A stretch of DNA of 64,000 bases from positions 1 through 64,000 of the forward strand of contig CAYFTL010000006.1 in NCBI GenBank assembly GCA_964346145.1, in the 5' to 3' direction. Positions 52,250 to 61,518 of this stretch are shown piece by piece. The stretch is from CAYFTL01 sp964346145. Its GTDB lineage: Bacteria > Bacillota > Clostridia > Christensenellales > Aristaeellaceae. A program made the translations under genes and the position numbers. A model generated the notes under the pieces. That model had not been told where the DNA came from and did no database searches. It saw only the letters and a program-made list of their open reading frames with translations. The stretch's first letter is position 1. Each line of letters opens with the position of its first letter.

Positions 52250-53863
52250 CTATTGTTCAATGCTAACGTATTCAAAGTTGGGATGGCCGACATAGTTTCG
52301 GGTAAAGCCTTTTACCCTGGGGCTGATCAAAGTCTCTGCCACGTAGCTGTAAACCGGAATCACCGGGCACTCATCGGAAAGAATTTGTTCAGCCTCTTCG
52401 AACACGGCTTCGCGTTCTGCGCCGGTAACGCCGGCGCGCGCCTGTTTCATCAGTTCGTCGAACCGTTCATTGCCCCAGCGGGTGTTGCGATCGGTGGTGC
52501 CGCTTTCAAAGTTGTACAAGAGGCTGCTGGGATCCAAATAGTCGCCCGTATAGCCCATGTACGCAATTTCAAAATCGCCGACGTGGCGCGGGCTGCTTCC
52601 ATCTGCCCAATACACGCCATCTTCCACAGTCACAATTTCCACTTCAACGCCCAAGTTTTGTTTCCACATTTGTGCCATAGCTTGGGCGGTTTTCACCAAT
52701 CCCGCGTCCGGCGTTTGCACCATGCGGATGTGGGGCAAGCCTTCTCCGTTGGGATATCCGGCATCGGCCAGCAGCTGCTTGGCTTCGTCGATGTTCTCTT
52801 GAATGGTATCGCCGTGCACTTCGCGCCAACTCTTAGTTTCGTCCACCAAATCAGGAAAGGCATGGGGAATATATCCGCGCAGGGAGGGCATATCATCTTG
52901 CATTACTGCGCTGATGAGCACATCGCGATCCAGTGCCATGGTAAAGGCTTTGCGCACGCGCGCATCGCTGAAGGCTTCGCTTTGTGTGTTAAACTCATAG
53001 TAACGATAGCCGATTCTGTCGGTAATCAACAGCTGTTCCGTGTCCGCAAACTTGGACTTCGCATCCACGTTTACAGAGGTCGCCACGTCCACTTCGCCGT
53101 TCTCAAAGGCAATCAGCACGGTTTCAGGCGCATCCAAGAACACGTATTCCAACACGTCCAGTTTAACTTCATCGGCATTATAGTAGTTGGGATTTTTTAC
53201 AAAAATATATTTTTCATCGGGCTTCATTTCTGAAACCATGAAGGGTCCATTGCATACATAGGTTTCCGGGCTGCTTTGCCAGGCGTCACCATTGGCTTCT
53301 ACCGTGGCTTTTTGAACCGGCATGAAGGCCGTGGTTGCAGTCATCGAGATAAAATACGGTGCAGGGGCCACCAGGGTAACCTCCAGCGTAGTGTCGTCCA
53401 GCGCTTTAACGCCCAAGTCGTCCAGCGTAGCGGTTCCGTCCACAAAGCGCTCGTAGCCATTTTTGATTACGCCATACAAGGTGTATGCGGTTTCCGAAGC
53501 GAATTCGGGATTGAGCACCCGTTTCCAGGAATATTCAAAGTCGTGGGCGGTCAGCGGCGAACCGTCAGACCATTTCAAATCTTTGCGCAATGTGAAGGTA
53601 TATACCAGTCCATCTTCAGAAACAGTATGGCTTTCGGCCAACGCGGGAACCAAAGTGCCATCCTCCGCAAACTTATACAAGCCGCGGAACAGGCTTTGCA
53701 GCGCATAGGAACCGGTGGAGTAGTCGTTCATCGTCGGGTCCATGCTGTCGGGCTCTCCGCCCATTTGAAACACCAGCTTGTTCTCGCTTTCAGCGCCGGC
53801 CATCATGGGCAAACCCATAGCCAGAATGAGAATAGCCATCAAAATTGCCAACATTCTTTTCAT
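52250..53863 (-). CDS. oppA: Oligopeptide ABC transporter substrate-binding protein
   Basis: A 537-residue SBP_bac_5 protein. The N-terminal signal is MKRMLAILMAILILAMGLP and is followed by AGA/ES, which fits signal peptidase I; there is no Cys for a lipid anchor. The mature part starts FQMGGEPDSMDPTMNDYSTG and has the SBP5 marks ALAESHTVSEDGLVYTFTLR and WSDGSPLTAHDFEYSWKRVL. It is divergent from oppBCDF, with its own promoter. Confidence 0.95.
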   Translation of the reverse strand: MKRMLAILMAILILAMGLPMMAGAESENKLVFQMGGEPDSMDPTMNDYSTGSYALQSLFRGLYKFAEDGTLVPALAESHTVSEDGLVYTFTLRKDLKWSDGSPLTAHDFEYSWKRVLNPEFASETAYTLYGVIKNGYERFVDGTATLDDLGVKALDDTTLEVTLVAPAPYFISMTATTAFMPVQKATVEANGDAWQSSPETYVCNGPFMVSEMKPDEKYIFVKNPNYYNADEVKLDVLEYVFLDAPETVLIAFENGEVDVATSVNVDAKSKFADTEQLLITDRIGYRYYEFNTQSEAFSDARVRKAFTMALDRDVLISAVMQDDMPSLRGYIPHAFPDLVDETKSWREVHGDTIQENIDEAKQLLADAGYPNGEGLPHIRMVQTPDAGLVKTAQAMAQMWKQNLGVEVEIVTVEDGVYWADGSSPRHVGDFEIAYMGYTGDYLDPSSLLYNFESGTTDRNTRWGNERFDELMKQARAGVTGAEREAVFEEAEQILSDECPVIPVYSYVAETLISPRVKGFTRNYVGHPNFEYVSIEQ

Positions 53864-53942
53864 CCAGTTTCAATCTCCCTTCAAGACAAATACTTCTTTA
53901 CAAAACACTAAACACAAGAATAAATGAAATGTATTATGCTAT

Positions 53943-53971
53943 ACAATAGCAAAATACAGCTTATCTGTCAA
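53943..53971 (-). promoter_or_regulatory. Predicted promoter of oppA
   Basis: On the minus strand TTGACA (53971-53966) and TATTGT (53948-53943) are 17 bases apart, about 80 bases before oppA. Confidence 0.55.
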
Positions 53972-54054
53972 CACAAACCTTACATTCTGCCATCAATTTG
54001 CAAGATTGAATTTTAAATTCTGCATTTTTGAACGTTAAAGAATCTCTTTGTCTA

Positions 54055-54083
54055 TTGCGATGCATGGGTTAAATTGTTATAAT
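54055..54083 (+). promoter_or_regulatory. Predicted promoter of oppBCDF
   Basis: TTGCGA (54055-54060) and a consensus TATAAT (54078-54083) are 17 bases apart, about 38 bases before the oppB start. Confidence 0.65.
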
Positions 54084-54120
54084 ACCCACATTGCACTTAT
54101 GCAAATCAGGAGGGTGTTTC

Positions 54121-55044
54121 GTGGCACGTTATATTACAAAGCGCATATTTTCCGGGATTATCACCGTTTGGATACTGATCACCGTGACGTTTTTTTTGAT
54201 GCATTCTATTCCAGGCAGCCCTTTCGTAAAGGGTGAGCAGAAAATGCCACCTGAGATTTTGCAGCGCCTAGAAGAAAAATATGGCATGGATAAGCCGTTG
54301 CACATGCAATACTTTACCTATTTAAAAAATATATTGCGCGGCGATTTTGGTATTTCCTTTAAAAAGGCAAACACCTCGGTCAACGATTTGGTTATACGCG
54401 GCTTTCCCGTATCTGCAAGGGTAGGAGCGGTTGCGGTCATCGTGTCGGTGATTGTTGGAATTGGCCTGGGCATTGTATCGGCCATACGGCGGGGCAGTTT
54501 TTTTGACGGCGCCTCCATGGCCTTTGCCACCATCGGCATTTCGGTTCCCACTTTTGTAACATCGGTGCTGCTCTTATACTTGTTTGCCGGCGTTTTACGC
54601 TGGCTGCCCGCATACGGTTTAACCAGCTGGCAACACTATATTTTACCAGTTACTTGTCTGTCCTTTAGCCCCATCGCCTATATCGCCCGCATGACCCGTT
54701 CCTCAATGCTGGAAGTGATGCAACAGGATTACATCCGCACCGCACGGGCTAAGGGGGTTCGCGAATTCCTTGTTGTACTAAAGCACGGCCTGCGCAACGC
54801 CATCTTGCCAGTGGTCACCTACCTGGGCACGTTGATCGCATCGCTCCTGACCGGTACATTTGTCGTGGAGCGGCTGTACTCCATCCCGGGCCTCGGCAAA
54901 TACTTTGTAGACAGCGTGGGCGCGCGGGACTACAATATCATCTTGGGACTTACCGTATTTTTGGGCATCTTTGTGGTCATTTGTAATATTGTTGTGGATA
55001 TTATGTACGGTATCATTGACCCCCGCGTCAAGATAGACGAATAG
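54121..55044 (+). CDS. oppB: Oligopeptide ABC transporter permease OppB
   Basis: A 307-residue permease with about six membrane segments. It has the N-terminal IPGSPFVKGEQ loop and the permease EAA-type region with YIRTARAKGVREFLVVLKHG. The start is GTG at 54121 after AGGAGGGTG; the open frame further upstream crosses that site. It is the first gene of oppBCDF. Confidence 0.95.
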   Translation: MARYITKRIFSGIITVWILITVTFFLMHSIPGSPFVKGEQKMPPEILQRLEEKYGMDKPLHMQYFTYLKNILRGDFGISFKKANTSVNDLVIRGFPVSARVGAVAVIVSVIVGIGLGIVSAIRRGSFFDGASMAFATIGISVPTFVTSVLLLYLFAGVLRWLPAYGLTSWQHYILPVTCLSFSPIAYIARMTRSSMLEVMQQDYIRTARAKGVREFLVVLKHGLRNAILPVVTYLGTLIASLLTGTFVVERLYSIPGLGKYFVDSVGARDYNIILGLTVFLGIFVVICNIVVDIMYGIIDPRVKIDE

Positions 55045-55061
55045 GAAGGAGGCGCACAATC

Positions 55062-55970
55062 ATGATTGAAAACCCATATGAGCTGCTTGGCACTGCCCAG
55101 CGGGAAAGCGAACAGTTCTCGCGCCCTTCCGTGTCCTACTGGCAGGATGCCTGGCGTAGACTTACCAAGGATAAGTTGGCCGTATTCGGCATGATCTTCT
55201 TACTAATTATTACTCTGCTGGCCATCTTTGGACCTCTATTTTCCCCTTACGAATACGACGCTTCGGATTTTGCAGCCATCAGCCAGCGGCCTAGCAAAGA
55301 ACATATCTTCGGAACCGACGCGTTGGGACGCGACCTGTTTGTGCGCATCATGTATGGTGCGCGCATCAGCCTGTCCATCGGGGTGGTTGCCGCTGCCGTT
55401 AATATGGTTATCGGGGTCATCTACGGCGGAATCGCCGGTTTCGCCGGTGGCCGCGTGGACAATGTTATGATGCGTTTTGTGGACCTACTCATCGCAGTTC
55501 CCTCCCTTTTGTACACAATCCTTTTGATGATGTACATGGGTGCCAGCGTTAAAACCATTTTGATCGCCCAATGCATTTCCTCCTGGGTAGGAACCGCCAG
55601 GGTTACCCGTTCCCAGGTTGTATCCCTTAAAAACCAGGAGTACATACTGGCTGCCGAGCTCGCGGGCACCAGCAGCTGGAACATATTGCTCAAACACTTG
55701 CTGCCCAACAGCCTGGGTCCGATCATCGTTTCGGTCACCTTTTTGATTCCCAGCGCTATCTTCTCCGAAGCCTTTTTGAGTTTCCTGGGCATCGGCATTC
55801 AAAAACCCATGGCCAGCTGGGGATCTTTGGCCAACGATGCCATAGAAACCCTGATGACTCACCCTTATCAAATGTTGTTCCCGGTAGCCGCCATCAGCCT
55901 AACCATGTTTTCACTTAACTTTATCGGCGACGGATTGCGCGATGCGCTGGATCCGCGGCTTAAAAAATAA
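55062..55970 (+). CDS. oppC: Oligopeptide ABC transporter permease OppC
   Basis: A 302-residue permease with the cytosolic N-terminal extension typical of OppC, FGTDALGRDLFVRIMYGARIS and the EAA-type loop region YILAAELAGTSSWNILLKHL. It forms the membrane core with OppB. GGAAGGAGG is upstream; 17 bases separate it from oppB. Confidence 0.95.
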   Translation: MIENPYELLGTAQRESEQFSRPSVSYWQDAWRRLTKDKLAVFGMIFLLIITLLAIFGPLFSPYEYDASDFAAISQRPSKEHIFGTDALGRDLFVRIMYGARISLSIGVVAAAVNMVIGVIYGGIAGFAGGRVDNVMMRFVDLLIAVPSLLYTILLMMYMGASVKTILIAQCISSWVGTARVTRSQVVSLKNQEYILAAELAGTSSWNILLKHLLPNSLGPIIVSVTFLIPSAIFSEAFLSFLGIGIQKPMASWGSLANDAIETLMTHPYQMLFPVAAISLTMFSLNFIGDGLRDALDPRLKK

Positions 55971-55989
55971 CACCTGCGGAGGATGACCA

Positions 55990-56988
55990 ATGCGTCTTTT
56001 GGATATAAAAAATTTACACACCACCTTTGACATCCACGTGGGCCAGGTACAAGCTGTGCGCGGCGTAAACTTGCATGTGGACGAGGGAGAAACTTTAGGC
56101 ATTGTGGGTGAATCGGGATCCGGAAAAAGTGTGTCCATGCTGTCGGTGATGCACCTTTTGCCCAATTACGCCAAAATAAATTCCGACCGCATGATGTTCG
56201 GCGATATGGACCTCACCCGCGCCAGCGTTAAGGATTTCCGAAAACTAGAAGGCGATCAGATCGGCATGATTTTTCAAGACCCGATGACTTCGCTAAACCC
56301 CTTGTTTACGGTGGGACACCAGCTTATGGAGCCGCTACGCATACACAAAAAGATGTCTAAAAAAGAAGCGCGCGAGCGCGCCCTTGAACTACTCAAATTA
56401 GTGGAAATGCCTGATCCCGAAAGCCGGCTCAAACAGTATCCCCACGAGCTTTCCGGAGGCATGCGCCAGCGGATCATGATCGGCATGGCTATCGCCTGCA
56501 ACCCGCGGTTGATCATTGCAGACGAACCTACGACGGCGCTGGACGTCACCATTCAAGCACAGATATTAAGCTTGCTGATGGAGCTTAAACAAAAGCTAAA
56601 CACCGCCGTTGTGCTAATCACGCACGATTTGGGGGTTGTTGCGGGCACATGCGGCCGCGTACTGGTTATGTATGGCGGGCGTATCGTAGAAGAAGGCACG
56701 GTGCACGAGATTTTCTATAACCCGCGCCACCCCTATACCTGGGGCCTGCTCTCTTCCATCCCCAAGCGCCAAGCCGATCGGCAAAAATTGATCCCGATCC
56801 CCGGCACCCCTCCGGACTTGATTGCGCCGCCACCGGGTTGTCCCTTTTCGCCCCGCTGCGCCCACGCCATGAGGATATGTGAAACGGGCATGCCGCCCCA
56901 CCGCCACTTGAGCGATACCCACGCGGTAAGCTGCTATTTGCTGGATGAAGGTGCACCCAAAATTGTTTGGGGAGGAAACAAATCTTGA
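55990..56988 (+). CDS. oppD: Oligopeptide ABC transporter ATPase OppD
   Basis: A 332-residue ATPase with Walker A (GESGSGKSVSM), Q-loop (MIFQDPMTSLNP), signature (ELSGGMRQRIMIG), Walker B (LIIADEPTTALD) and the C-terminal oligopeptide/dipeptide domain with its Cys motif (CPFSPRCAHAMRIC). It pairs with OppF. Confidence 0.96.
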   Translation: MRLLDIKNLHTTFDIHVGQVQAVRGVNLHVDEGETLGIVGESGSGKSVSMLSVMHLLPNYAKINSDRMMFGDMDLTRASVKDFRKLEGDQIGMIFQDPMTSLNPLFTVGHQLMEPLRIHKKMSKKEARERALELLKLVEMPDPESRLKQYPHELSGGMRQRIMIGMAIACNPRLIIADEPTTALDVTIQAQILSLLMELKQKLNTAVVLITHDLGVVAGTCGRVLVMYGGRIVEEGTVHEIFYNPRHPYTWGLLSSIPKRQADRQKLIPIPGTPPDLIAPPPGCPFSPRCAHAMRICETGMPPHRHLSDTHAVSCYLLDEGAPKIVWGGNKS

Positions 56989-57962
56989 ACAACAACATTC
57001 TTGTAAAAACTGAAAACCTAAAAATATATTTTCCGGTGGGCCGCAGCCATCCTAAAAAACCCAAACAGCAATTAAAAGCTGTAGACGGAGTCGACCTGGC
57101 CATACAAAAGGGAACCACCTTTGGGCTGGTTGGCGAATCGGGATGTGGGAAGACCACCATCGGGCGAGCGCTGGTGCGGCTGTATAAACCCACCGAGGGC
57201 AAAATTTTTTATGACGGCGCCGATATTTCCAACTTGAATTCCAAAGAGCTCGTTCCCTACCGCAAAAAGCTACAAATGATTTTTCAAGACCCGTATGCCT
57301 CTTTAGACCCGCGCATGACGGTCAATTCAATCATTGCAGAGCCGCTGGGGCTGCGCAGCGACATGTCCAAGAAGGATAAGACCGACCGCGTTAAGGAACT
57401 GATTGAGATGGTGGGCCTGAAGCCCGATCATGGGTTGCGCTACGCTCACGAGTTTTCCGGCGGACAGCGTCAACGCATTGGCATCGCTCGCGCCCTGGCC
57501 AACTCCCCGGAATTCATCGTGTGCGACGAACCCATTTCAGCGCTGGATGTTTCTATTCAAGCGCAGGTCATCAATATGCTGGAAGACTTGCAGCAGTCCT
57601 TCGGACTCACATACCTGTTTGTATCCCACGATTTGAGCATGGTACACCACATTTCCCATCACGTTGGGGTTATGTATCTGGGGCGCATGGTGGAAAGTGC
57701 GCCGGTGGATGAATTGTTTAACAACGTCCTGCATCCTTATACCCAGGCGCTGATGTCAGCGGCTCCCGTCCCCGACCCCGATTCGGTACAACGAAGCCAA
57801 CGAATATTGCTCCAGGGGGATGTGCCTACCCCTATTAATCCACCTAGCGGCTGCCGGTTCCGCACACGTTGTCCTCTGGCACAAGAAATCTGTGCGCAGC
57901 AAGAGCCTGAGCTGCTAAACGTAGGCAACGATCATTGTGTCGCCTGCCACATGGTCAAATAA
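56985..57962 (+). CDS. oppF: Oligopeptide ABC transporter ATPase OppF
   Basis: A 325-residue ATPase with Walker A (GESGCGKTTIG), signature (EFSGGQRQRIGIA), Walker B (FIVCDEPISALD) and the C-terminal Cys motif (CRFRTRCPLAQEIC). The start is TTG at 56985, overlapping the oppD stop (TTGA), with GGGGAGG nine bases upstream. Confidence 0.95.
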   Translation: MNNNILVKTENLKIYFPVGRSHPKKPKQQLKAVDGVDLAIQKGTTFGLVGESGCGKTTIGRALVRLYKPTEGKIFYDGADISNLNSKELVPYRKKLQMIFQDPYASLDPRMTVNSIIAEPLGLRSDMSKKDKTDRVKELIEMVGLKPDHGLRYAHEFSGGQRQRIGIARALANSPEFIVCDEPISALDVSIQAQVINMLEDLQQSFGLTYLFVSHDLSMVHHISHHVGVMYLGRMVESAPVDELFNNVLHPYTQALMSAAPVPDPDSVQRSQRILLQGDVPTPINPPSGCRFRTRCPLAQEICAQQEPELLNVGNDHCVACHMVK

Positions 57963-57964
57963 TT

Positions 57965-58008
57965 AAAAGAATGCATCCGCTACCCAAAAACGGCGGATGC
58001 ATTCTTTT
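57965..58008. terminator. Bidirectional terminator after oppF
   Basis: A perfect 16-bp stem (57965-57980 with 57993-58008) starts with AAAA and ends with TTTT. It separates oppF from the convergent HAD gene. Confidence 0.88.
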
Positions 58009-58033
58009 GATCATTCTTGGATACAAATTAGAA

Positions 58034-58684
58034 TTATTCGGCTGATAACCAGTTGATCAGCTCTTCAGCCGAAGACACAACTTGGGTCGCTCCAGCTGCT
58101 GCAAGGGTTTCCTTAGTTCTAAATCCCCAGTCCACAGCCAAAAAGTGGATCGCCGCATTTTGCGCCGTCTTCACATCCACCTCGCTATCGCCCACAAACA
58201 AAGCACGGTCGATGGTCGTATTCAGTTCTTTTAATGCGGCATTAATGCCATCCGGCGCGGGCTTGGGTGCCACCTTTACGCTTTCGCCGATGGCCACGGG
58301 CACATTGGGAAAATGCTCAGTGCACAGCTTTTTCACTGCGGCATCAAACTTGTTGGACACGATGCCCAACCTATAACCCAACGTACTTAGTTGTTCCAAC
58401 ATATTCACCACACCTGGATAAGGAGCAGTTTTATTTTGCATGTTGTGTGCATAGTGTTCTTTAAACAGCTTTAGGCAACGCTCAAAGTCTTCTTGGCCGG
58501 TTCCGTCGGGAACCGCCCGCTTGATCAGCTTAGCCACGCCGTTGCCCACAAACCGGCGCACTTCTTCTAAATCTCGTTGAGGAAACCCACACCGGGTCAA
58601 TGCAAAGTTACAGCTGTCGGCCAAGTCGTCCAAGGTGTTGAGCAAAGTGCCGTCCAAATCAAACAAAATAGCATCGTACTTCAT
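58034..58684 (-). CDS. HAD hydrolase, phosphoglycolate phosphatase-like
   Basis: A 216-residue HAD phosphatase with LFDLDGTLLNTLDDL, IVSNKFDAAVKKL and FVGDSEVDVKTA, with a C1-type helical cap. The closest type is Gph/PpaX, removing phosphate from phosphoglycolate or pyrophosphate, but the substrate is not certain. AGGAGG lies before the ATG. Confidence 0.87.
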   Translation of the reverse strand: MKYDAILFDLDGTLLNTLDDLADSCNFALTRCGFPQRDLEEVRRFVGNGVAKLIKRAVPDGTGQEDFERCLKLFKEHYAHNMQNKTAPYPGVVNMLEQLSTLGYRLGIVSNKFDAAVKKLCTEHFPNVPVAIGESVKVAPKPAPDGINAALKELNTTIDRALFVGDSEVDVKTAQNAAIHFLAVDWGFRTKETLAAAGATQVVSSAEELINWLSAE

Positions 58685-58743
58685 TATAACGCCTCCTAAA
58701 CATTTATTTTAGCATGAAGGTGCCCAATCAACAACTGTTCGTC

Positions 58744-58772
58744 TTGATTACGCATTAGGTTAATGTTATTAT
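58744..58772 (+). promoter_or_regulatory. Predicted promoter of the arabinofuranosidase gene
   Basis: TTGATT (58744-58749) and TATTAT (58767-58772) are 17 bases apart, 64 bases before the ATG at 58836. Confidence 0.55.
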
Positions 58773-58835
58773 AACACTATCTATTTGCAAGGCACCTTTC
58801 GTTATGCATCACATTACTTTTTTAGGAGGCGTACA

Positions 58836-60347
58836 ATGAAAAAAGCTAAGCTTACCATGGACAAAAATTATGTTATTGATCGTATAGACCCACGAATTTA
58901 TGGTTCTTTTATCGAACACCTAGGACGCGCCGTATATGGTGGCATCTATGAACCGGGCCACCCCAGCGCCGACGAGCAAGGCTTTCGCAAGGACGTCATC
59001 GATTTGGTCAAACGGCTGGGCGTGCCAGTGACCCGCTACCCCGGCGGCAATTTTGTGTCTGGATTCAATTGGGAGGATTCTATAGGGCCGGTTAAAGACA
59101 GGCCCGCCCGGCTGGATTTGGCCTGGTTCACCACCGAGACCAACGAGGTTGGATTGCACGAGTTTGTCGATTGGTGCAAAAAAGCCGACAGCGCATGCAT
59201 GTACGCAGTAAACCTGGGCACCCGCGGCCCGGATGATGCGCGCAACATCGTAGAGTACGCCAACCATAAAGGCGGCACCTATTGGTCCGACCTGCGGATT
59301 AAAAACGGCAAGAAAGACCCGCTGGGTATTAAGCTGTGGTGCCTGGGCAATGAAATGGACGGCCCCTGGCAAATGGGAGCGCGCACCGCTTACGAATATG
59401 GACGCGTTGCCAACGAAGCCGGAAAGGTGATGAAATGGGTGGATCCTTCCATTGAGCTGGTGGCCTGTGGCTCGTCCAACTCGCAGATGCCTACCTTCGG
59501 CGATTGGGAACTAACCATGCTCAACGAATGTTACGACGTGGTGGACTACGTATCCTTGCACCGCTACTATGACAACTATGCCAACGATACGCCTTCCTTC
59601 CTGGCGCGCGCCATGGATCTGGACGACTTTATCCGCACGGTCGTATCTATTTGTGACGCTGTAAAAGGAAAGAAGCACAGTAAGAAAAAACTGAACCTGT
59701 CCTTTGATGAATGGAACGTATGGTACCACAGCCACAAGGAAACCGCCGAAATTCAAAAGCAAGACAAATGGGGCCGCGCGCTGCCCATCTTGGAAGACAT
59801 CTACAACTTTGAGGACGCGCTGTTGGTCGGCTCTATGCTCATTACCTTCCTGCGCAACGCAGACAGGGTAAAAATTGCCTGTATGGCCCAATTGGTCAAT
59901 GTCATTGCGCCGATTATGACCCGTAACGGCGGCGGTGTGTGGGCCCAGACTATCTATTGGCCCTATATGCACGCCTCCATGTATGGCCGCGGCATTTCGC
60001 TGAACACGCTGGTAGATGCTCCCACCTACGATTGCCCGGATTACGAAAATGTCCCCTTGCTGGACTCTACCGCCACCATGGACGATGACGGTAACATTAC
60101 CATTTTTGCGGTGAACCGCGATTTGAAGGAAGATATATTAATCGAATCGGATTTGCGCTCCTTCGGAAATATGCGTGTTGCAGAGCACATCTTGCTCAAG
60201 CATAGCGATGTTCAAGCGGTTAACACCGAAGAAAACCCCGAAAACGTTTCGCCTACCCAAGCCCCGGGTGGAACCGTCGACAATGGCCAGCTGCAGATTA
60301 ACATTCCCGCCCTCAGCTGGAACGTGATCCGGTTGGTAAAAGCGTAA
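58836..60347 (+). CDS. Alpha-L-arabinofuranosidase, GH51
   Basis: A 503-residue intracellular enzyme that removes arabinose from arabino-oligosaccharides. It starts in the usual GH51 manner with MDKNYVIDRIDPRIYGSFIEH. The acid/base Glu is in WCLGNEMDGPWQ and the nucleophile Glu in LSFDEWNVWYHS; RYPGGNFVSGFNWEDSIGP is also a family segment. There is no signal peptide, and the length matches the bacterial family of about 500. ATG 58836 follows AGGAGG. No other arabinose genes are nearby. Confidence 0.95.
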   Translation: MKKAKLTMDKNYVIDRIDPRIYGSFIEHLGRAVYGGIYEPGHPSADEQGFRKDVIDLVKRLGVPVTRYPGGNFVSGFNWEDSIGPVKDRPARLDLAWFTTETNEVGLHEFVDWCKKADSACMYAVNLGTRGPDDARNIVEYANHKGGTYWSDLRIKNGKKDPLGIKLWCLGNEMDGPWQMGARTAYEYGRVANEAGKVMKWVDPSIELVACGSSNSQMPTFGDWELTMLNECYDVVDYVSLHRYYDNYANDTPSFLARAMDLDDFIRTVVSICDAVKGKKHSKKKLNLSFDEWNVWYHSHKETAEIQKQDKWGRALPILEDIYNFEDALLVGSMLITFLRNADRVKIACMAQLVNVIAPIMTRNGGGVWAQTIYWPYMHASMYGRGISLNTLVDAPTYDCPDYENVPLLDSTATMDDDGNITIFAVNRDLKEDILIESDLRSFGNMRVAEHILLKHSDVQAVNTEENPENVSPTQAPGGTVDNGQLQINIPALSWNVIRLVKA

Positions 60348-60359
60348 TTATTTAAAAGC

Positions 60360-60398
60360 AAAAGACAGGATGATGACTTCATCCTGTCTTTTCTTTTC
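60360..60398. terminator. Bidirectional terminator between the GH51 gene and potD
   Basis: A 14-bp perfect stem (60360-60373 with 60379-60392), followed by CTTTTCT on the plus strand and by GCTTTT on the minus strand, serves both convergent genes. Confidence 0.85.
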
Positions 60399-60446
60399 TA
60401 TTATTCAATCCGGCGATTGCGAGATCACGGAGCGTTTAAGCGATTT

Positions 60447-61484
60447 CTACGAGCCTCTTACTTGCAGCCAGATGCCATCATACAGCGCAATATCGTCCAT
60501 AATGTCGCTGAAGAATTCACAGTTTTCCACCGTCTCTTGGCTGGGATTGAGCGCCGGATTGGCCTTTTCTTCTTCGGTCATCTCTTCCACCACTTGAACG
60601 ATGGGCGAGCTGTAGCCGATGTATTCCATGTTGCGGCGTGCAACGTCAGGTCTGCACAGAAAATCGATCAATTTTTCTGCACCCTCTTGATTTTTTGCAT
60701 TTTTGGGGATCACCATGGCGTCGATCCACACGTTGGAACCTTCCTTGGGCACCACATAGTTAAGATCAGGATTTTCAGCCATGGAGTAAACCGCATCGCC
60801 AGAATAGATCAGCGCCAACGCAGCCTCTCCCGAAATCATTTTGTCCTTGGTTTCGTCCACTTGGTAGGCTTTTACAATTCCCTTTTCTTTTTGTTCGATC
60901 AGCAAATCTTTGGCTTCGTTCAGCTGCGCTTCATCGCGGGTATTCATGCTGTATCCCTGCATCTTAAGGGTCACCCCGAGGGTGTCGCGGATCGAATCCA
61001 TCATAAACACGTTGTTTTGATATTTTTCCGAGAACAGTTGCGTCCAGCTATCGATGGGCTCTTCTACCATGGTCTCATTATACAAAATACCCACCGTGCC
61101 CCACATGTACGGAACCGAAAATTTGCCTTCCGGATCGTAGGCCGGCTTTTGCAGCCACTCCAAGATTCCATTCGCGTTGGGGATATTGTCGAAATTAATT
61201 TCAGCGATCATGTCCTGCTTGATCATGCGCTCAATGATATAATCCGAGGGGAAGATCAAATCATAATCGGCCGCGCCTGAGGACAGCTTTACAAACATTT
61301 CTTCATTCGTGGTGAAATTTACGTAGGTAACGTCTATACCGGTTTCATCGGTAAATTCATACATCAAATTTTCGTCGATATAATCATACCAGTTAAACAC
61401 CGTGATGGAGCCTTCGCCCACCGCAGCGGCGGCGCCGAGTAGCAGCACTGCCACCAAACAAAATACAGCCAAAACTTTTTTCAT
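60447..61484 (-). CDS. potD: Spermidine/putrescine ABC transporter substrate-binding protein
   Basis: A 345-residue extracellular binding protein. The signal is MKKVLAVFCLVAVLLLGAAA with no Cys at the cleavage site, so it is probably not a lipoprotein. The mature start ITVFNWYDYIDENLMYEFTD and YDLIFPSDYIIERM are typical PotD/PotF polyamine segments. It is the last gene of the potABCD transcript, 34 bases after potC. Confidence 0.93.
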   Translation of the reverse strand: MKKVLAVFCLVAVLLLGAAAAVGEGSITVFNWYDYIDENLMYEFTDETGIDVTYVNFTTNEEMFVKLSSGAADYDLIFPSDYIIERMIKQDMIAEINFDNIPNANGILEWLQKPAYDPEGKFSVPYMWGTVGILYNETMVEEPIDSWTQLFSEKYQNNVFMMDSIRDTLGVTLKMQGYSMNTRDEAQLNEAKDLLIEQKEKGIVKAYQVDETKDKMISGEAALALIYSGDAVYSMAENPDLNYVVPKEGSNVWIDAMVIPKNAKNQEGAEKLIDFLCRPDVARRNMEYIGYSSPIVQVVEEMTEEEKANPALNPSQETVENCEFFSDIMDDIALYDGIWLQVRGS

Positions 61485-61518
61485 TGAATCGATCCCCTTT
61501 CAGATATAACAGAATATA

